Below, piece by piece: positions 5,862 through 9,240 of a DNA stretch of 9,240 nucleotides; position 1 is the first letter of the stretch, and each line of letters starts with the position of its first letter. The notes below the pieces were generated by a model, which did not search any database, was not told the DNA's origin, and worked only from the letters and a program-made list of their open reading frames with translations. Location: positions 28,922-38,161 of the forward strand of contig DHNG01000041.1 of the NCBI GenBank assembly GCA_002409405.1, read 5' to 3'. The stretch is from Flavobacteriales bacterium UBA5422. GTDB taxonomy: Bacteria; Bacteroidota; Bacteroidia; Flavobacteriales_D; Crocinitomicaceae. The position numbers were made by a program, and so were the translations under genes.

Positions 5862-6977
5862 TTATTTTACTTTACTCACCACACATGAAATGGCACGATG
5901 ATCACTGAATGCTCTTTTTTGAATGAAAAAATTTGTTGAAATCAGCTCCGGGGAATGAAATACATAATCAATTCTTCCTGCAGGTAATTTCCCAACATAT
6001 GTTGAACCGATTCCAGAACCACAGCTCAAAAAAGCATCTGTCAGGTGATCCTGAAACTGGTTGTAGACAAATGACACCGGCGTATCGTTAAAATCACCAC
6101 ATACAATGACCGGATAAGGGGAGTTACGAATATGTTCATTGATCCGGATCGCCTGATCTGCCCGCTTTGGATATGCCGTTTTTAACTTTTGAACAATTCC
6201 TTTCACGACTTCTGACTTCCCTTCAACTTCGTCCTGAATTTTACTAATCCGAAATGATTGTAAATGGGCATTGTAAACCCGAAATGTGTCCTGATTTTTT
6301 ACAACATCCATATAGATACAGAAATTGTAATTTGTTTCGTCTTCCGATTCAAAAATTACGTCTCCTTTTGCAATGACAGGCAAACGGGAAAACATAACCA
6401 CGCCAAAGTGTTGTCGTCCTGTTTTTTTGTAAATGTACCGTTGATGATGATCTGCCCCGTCAAATTCTTTACGAAACAAATCCGTTGTTTGAAATTCAGT
6501 CGGATTGTCCTTTTTATAAAACTCCTGAAAACAAACGACATCCGGTTGCTGATCAACGACGTAATTAAAAATGCTATCTCTGGTGGTGTATTTCTTTTCT
6601 CTGTCTTCATCGTACAAATCAAAGATTTGAACATTGTTTGACAAAACTTTGATACTTGTTATTGCATTTTTAGGTAGTTCGACCGATTCTCCGTATGCAA
6701 ACAATCTCAGAAAATAAGGATATCCCGCAACAACTAACAGTAGCAACGTAATGCTCCATTTTACTGAGCGAAGAAAAGCCCAATACAGAATAACAATGAA
6801 TGACAAAAACACCAGAACCGGGTATGCCAATCCAAAAAAGGGTAAAATCCACAAATGCTGAGGATGTACCAAAGGTGTCAGGTAAGAAATGATCAGAGAA
6901 ACAATGAGCACAACAGAGCCTACTCTCATGATGTTTGAAAAACGCACAATCTTTTTCAGCTTGCTCACCTTACTCAT
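5862..6977 (-). CDS. Membrane-anchored endonuclease/exonuclease/phosphatase (EEP) family protein
   Basis: A 371-residue protein with about three N-terminal transmembrane helices (residues roughly 17-35, 42-68 and 74-93) and a C-terminal metal-dependent EEP (DNase I/AP-endonuclease/inositol-phosphatase fold) domain from about residue 107. Catalytic and metal-binding landmarks are all present: LSNNVQIFD with N115, VCFQEFY with E152, YNAHLQS with H238, CGDFNDTP with D295 and N297, GRIDYVF with D337, and FSDHRAIS with D359 and H360. An active phosphodiesterase or phosphatase is therefore likely, but the family spans DNA, RNA, phosphoinositide and sphingomyelin substrates and nothing here chooses among them. 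With three helices, the domain is most likely on the periplasmic side if the N-terminus is cytoplasmic; this is inferred. It lies 10 nt after the rhomboid and 2 nt before rluF, inside one operon. Confidence 0.85.
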   Translation of the reverse strand: MSKVSKLKKIVRFSNIMRVGSVVLIVSLIISYLTPLVHPQHLWILPFFGLAYPVLVFLSFIVILYWAFLRSVKWSITLLLLVVAGYPYFLRLFAYGESVELPKNAITSIKVLSNNVQIFDLYDEDREKKYTTRDSIFNYVVDQQPDVVCFQEFYKKDNPTEFQTTDLFRKEFDGADHHQRYIYKKTGRQHFGVVMFSRLPVIAKGDVIFESEDETNYNFCIYMDVVKNQDTFRVYNAHLQSFRISKIQDEVEGKSEVVKGIVQKLKTAYPKRADQAIRINEHIRNSPYPVIVCGDFNDTPVSFVYNQFQDHLTDAFLSCGSGIGSTYVGKLPAGRIDYVFHSPELISTNFFIQKRAFSDHRAISCVVSKVK

Positions 6978-6987
6978 TTCTATTCAA

Positions 6988-7914
6988 TTACTGATTGCCT
7001 TGCCTGAACAACAAATCTTTCTCTTCCTTTGTCAACGATTCGTACCCGGATTTTGAAATTTTATCCAAAATTGCATCAATGCGCGCCTGCCGTTTTTTTG
7101 CTTCCAGATTGTACTCCTCGTCCGTTTTAAATCGTTTCGTTGTCGATGCTTTTTCTTTTGAATAACGGAAGTTTCCATTTTTTGTTTCTCTTCGTTTAAA
7201 AATAGAAAGTAAACCATCGCCCATTCTAATTCCCCGGTTAATAATATTGTTCATACTAAATGGATTGCGAACAGATAAAAACCCTAAAAGGGCACCTCCC
7301 AGGTGTGCAAAATAAGCGGTTCCATCTTTTGTCCCCATCCCTGCATTGTACAAATTCACCAAAATGAAAATCAATGCGAGGTAGATTAGACGCATATTGA
7401 ATACTCCCCAGATAGAAACCGTTAGTTTTGGCTGATAAAATGCCGTTGCAACCAAAATTGCCATAACAGCTCCGGATGCTCCGATTACCATAGTTCCACC
7501 AACTGAAGGGAGAATTAAATGTGCGATCAATTCCAGCAATCCCCCAAAAACACCACCCAGAATATAGGTGTACAGCAAACGTTTTGCACTGAAAAATTGC
7601 TCAAAAATCCTTCCCACACTAAATAAAAACACCATATTTAACAACAGATGAATGAAATTGTAGTGCGCAAAAATACTCGTAAACAATCCCCAGGGTCTGA
7701 CAATGAATTCTCTGATCGGTGTAAATAAAGCAAAAATGGAATCAGTGACATCCAGTATAAAGGCCCCCGAAATACCTCCTATAATACTGGAAACAACTTC
7801 AAGAATACCAATCGCAATAAAAACTAATACGTTGACAAAAATCAACTTCACAGTCATACCTCCTGTACGGAACGTATTTTTGAGATCGGTAAGAAGACTA
7901 TTTTCAGTTTGCAT
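6988..7914 (-). CDS. Rhomboid intramembrane serine protease with C-terminal cytosolic extension
   Basis: A 308-residue integral-membrane protease of the rhomboid family (PF01694). The catalytic dyad is intact: serine 147 in GASGAV and histidine 204 in AHLGG. The upstream helix motif H89-LLLN93 is also present (the HxxxN pattern that helps form the oxyanion hole). The first helix starts near residue 22, and the large L1 loop carries the PWGLFTSIFAHYNFIH stretch (74-89). After the last membrane helix, which ends near residue 214, a basic linker leads to DEEYNLEAKKRQARIDAIL (265-283) and GYESLTKEEKDLLFRQ (290-305). That tail is a helical extension I recall in many Bacteroidetes rhomboids (DUF6576-like). 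The ATG is followed by the usual polar N-terminus before TM1. It lies 27 nt downstream of the other rhomboid gene. Substrates unknown. Confidence 0.9.
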   Translation of the reverse strand: MQTENSLLTDLKNTFRTGGMTVKLIFVNVLVFIAIGILEVVSSIIGGISGAFILDVTDSIFALFTPIREFIVRPWGLFTSIFAHYNFIHLLLNMVFLFSVGRIFEQFFSAKRLLYTYILGGVFGGLLELIAHLILPSVGGTMVIGASGAVMAILVATAFYQPKLTVSIWGVFNMRLIYLALIFILVNLYNAGMGTKDGTAYFAHLGGALLGFLSVRNPFSMNNIINRGIRMGDGLLSIFKRRETKNGNFRYSKEKASTTKRFKTDEEYNLEAKKRQARIDAILDKISKSGYESLTKEEKDLLFRQGNQ

Positions 7915-7941
7915 ATACGTGAATTATTAGTTAGAAAACAA

Positions 7942-8694
7942 TCAATAGAAATTACGTCGGTCTGTCCTTCGCCAGTAAAGTACAAAAACGATACCTACAA
8001 TTGCTCCGCCGACATGTGCAAGATGAGCAATATTATCCGTTGGAGCAGAGAAACTTTTATACATTTCGTAGACGATATACCCCCCAATTAAGTACTTCGC
8101 TTTAATTGGAATAGGTGGAAACAACAGCATTAATTCCGTATTGGGGAAAAGTACCGCAAATGCTGCCAGCAATCCGAAAACCGCACCCGATGCACCTGCC
8201 ATTGAGCTGAAAACCATTGCACTGTACTCATTAAACAACTCCTGGCTGTTTGCAGAAAGTATCGGCAATTGTCGAACGTTACCTCCCCAGATGTATTCGT
8301 TGACAACGTCCATATTATACCCATCGGCAATCAATGCTTGTTTCAGTTGATAAATCTGGACAACCCCTATTGAATTGTACAACACCAACGCTCCTATCCC
8401 ACAAGCAAAATAGAATATAAAATAACGTTTCGCTCCCCAGATACGTTCCAGATGAGATCCAAACATCACCAATAATAACATATTGAACACGATATGAAAA
8501 ATATCAGTCGCACTGTGTGTAAACATGTGTGTAACGACTTGATATGGTTCAAATGTAGGAACGTTAAAGTAATGGGTACTTAAATAGAAGGGTAACATTT
8601 CATGTCCCATGTTGATTCCAACCATCATTACCACATAAACCAGAATATTGATGATCAGTATATTTTTTGTTACAATCGGAATGTTGTTCAGCAT
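7942..8694 (-). CDS. Rhomboid intramembrane serine protease
   Basis: A 250-residue rhomboid protease with the dyad serine 169 (GASGAV, residues 167-172) and histidine 227 (AHVGG, 226-230), and the HxxxN helix motif at H67 and N71. The L1 region reads EPYQVVTHMFTHSATDIFHI (49-68). Between the third helix and the catalytic serine helix (about 108-160) is a long polar insertion with YQLKQALIADGYNMDVVNEY (115-134), larger than in minimal rhomboids and probably exposed. No cytosolic tail follows the last helix (ends RRTDRRNFY), unlike the neighbouring rhomboid. It starts 9 nt after the mutL stop and precedes the second rhomboid. Active protease is likely from the intact motifs; the substrate is unknown. 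Confidence 0.9.
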   Translation of the reverse strand: MLNNIPIVTKNILIINILVYVVMMVGINMGHEMLPFYLSTHYFNVPTFEPYQVVTHMFTHSATDIFHIVFNMLLLVMFGSHLERIWGAKRYFIFYFACGIGALVLYNSIGVVQIYQLKQALIADGYNMDVVNEYIWGGNVRQLPILSANSQELFNEYSAMVFSSMAGASGAVFGLLAAFAVLFPNTELMLLFPPIPIKAKYLIGGYIVYEMYKSFSAPTDNIAHLAHVGGAIVGIVFVLYWRRTDRRNFY

Positions 8695-8703
8695 TTCAAA
8701 AAT

Positions 8704-9240
8704 TTAAAATAGTTGGTGAATATCTGTTAGAGGTATTGTTTTTAATATCAGTTTTCCCCCAGGAGTATAGACGTGTTCTTCACATTGAAAAAGCGATTCA
8801 ACCAGATTACTTACGTGTTCTTTATTTCCGGAGATCACTTTCGATTTTCCTGCATTTCGCGAAATATTCGAAATCAGAATGTGTGCAATTTCTCCTTTAT
8901 CTATTTCCGCGAAAGAAAGGTTATGCAGAATAGCATCTACACAGTCGTTAATCGCTTCTTCCTCCAATACAGCAGGAACAGCGCTTAGCAACAATGTATC
9001 TTCCTGAATTTTACTTTCAAATCCCAATCGGCTAAGCAGCGTAAGATGAGATGTCCACGTTGCTTGTTCTCCTGATGACACTTCTTTTTCGTATGGAAAT
9101 AAAAGTGTTTGTGAAGCGATCGGATGAACAATGAACTCTTTCATCATGGAATTGTAGACAATTCGCTCAAACGCCCGTTTGCCATGCACAACCATCAATC
9201 CTGTTTTTGAAGGAAAGAAAATATAGGGCGTACGGAGAAT
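8704..9240 (-). CDS. mutL: DNA mismatch repair protein MutL, C-terminal dimerisation domain (5' part outside window)
   Basis: The last 178 residues of a protein open through the right edge of the window; the TTG at 9198 is internal. The sequence follows the MutL C-terminal domain: a YIFFPSKTGLMVV strand pair, HGKRAFERIVYNSMM where most Bacteroidetes MutL proteins have a DQxRAHERILYE-like block, QTLLFPYE, LSRLGFESKIQED, LLLSAVPAVLEEE, and the terminal LVESLFQCEEHVYTPGGKL with ending IPLTDIHQLF. MutL couples mismatch recognition by MutS to strand removal, and this domain mediates dimerisation and, in many bacteria, carries a metal-dependent nicking endonuclease. Here the motif residues for that nuclease look substituted (see findings). 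It is the upstream visible gene of the minus-strand run, 9 nt before the first rhomboid. Confidence 0.85.
   Translation of the reverse strand: MLRTPYIFFPSKTGLMVVHGKRAFERIVYNSMMKEFIVHPIASQTLLFPYEKEVSSGEQATWTSHLTLLSRLGFESKIQEDTLLLSAVPAVLEEEAINDCVDAILHNLSFAEIDKGEIAHILISNISRNAGKSKVISGNKEHVSNLVESLFQCEEHVYTPGGKLILKTIPLTDIHQLF

Noticed and set aside
6264..6641. A 125-residue plus-strand reading frame inside the EEP gene, and other antisense frames such as 5461-5781 and 8667-8933
   Set aside because: They lie opposite well-supported conserved genes, show no domain-like composition and lack promoter or start-site context; they are shadows of the real coding strand.
6988..8694. The two rhomboid genes as a recent tandem duplication
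   Set aside because: Outside the catalytic motifs the proteins share little sequence and differ in insertions and tails, so any duplication is ancient.
8704..9198. A separate 164-residue gene starting with TTG at 9198
   Set aside because: The frame continues to the window edge with sequence typical of MutL upstream of this codon; it is the 3' part of mutL.
1..9240. Defence system, mobile element or biosynthetic cluster in the window
   Set aside because: Each gene has a recognisable housekeeping, envelope or conserved hypothetical assignment; there is no transposase, integrase, toxin-antitoxin pair or nuclease-helicase cassette.

Overview
This 9.2-kb window is an ordinary-looking chromosomal segment from a low-GC member of the Bacteroidetes, most likely the Flavobacteriia. 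The evidence is the single-domain aspartokinase of Bacteroidetes type, a stand-alone MnmD methyltransferase, TANNTTTG-like -7 promoter boxes, weak or absent Shine-Dalgarno sequences, a YceI-like lipoprotein, and the gene order mutL - rhomboid - rhomboid - membrane-anchored endonuclease/exonuclease/phosphatase. From memory, that order recurs across this group. The exact genus cannot be fixed from the sequence alone. About 93% of the window is protein-coding. I see no tRNA, rRNA, CRISPR array, insertion sequence or prophage gene.

Layout. (1) Bases 1-1862, plus strand: the 3' part of an aspartokinase gene (lysC), then, 2 nt later, an AlkC-type HEAT-repeat DNA alkylation repair protein. (2) Bases 1915-2946, minus strand: a 121-aa conserved hypothetical gene whose stop codon abuts the start codon of mnmD (tRNA wobble-uridine methyltransferase). 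(3) Bases 3032-3649, plus strand: a YceI-like lipoprotein, divergent from (2) and closed by a strong, probably bidirectional terminator. (4) Bases 3725-4972, minus strand: a Bcr/CflA-type drug-efflux MFS transporter. (5) Bases 5128-9240, minus strand: a tight run read from right to left as mutL (3' part only), rhomboid protease, second rhomboid protease with a C-terminal extension, membrane-anchored EEP-family hydrolase, and rluF-type 23S rRNA pseudouridine synthase. Spacings are 9, 27, 10 and 2 nt, so this is very probably one operon.

The genes are mostly housekeeping: amino-acid biosynthesis, DNA repair (AlkC-like, MutL), tRNA and rRNA modification (MnmD, RluF), envelope functions (YceI-like lipoprotein, rhomboids, EEP protein) and efflux.

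The feature that ordinary annotation would miss is a three-copy palindromic repeat of about 30 bp in three of the four larger intergenic gaps (near 1866-1894, 3711-3738 and 4998-5025). Every copy contains ATATCG-N8-CGATAT plus a CGCGATAT extension on one side. Copy 1 is inverted relative to the others. Copy 2 supplies the last codons and the stop codon of the MFS gene. Copy 3 sits just upstream of that gene's predicted -7 box. This looks like a REP-like or MITE-like family, or a dispersed protein-binding site. A second point of interest is the MutL C-terminal domain, in which the metal-binding endonuclease motifs appear degenerate.
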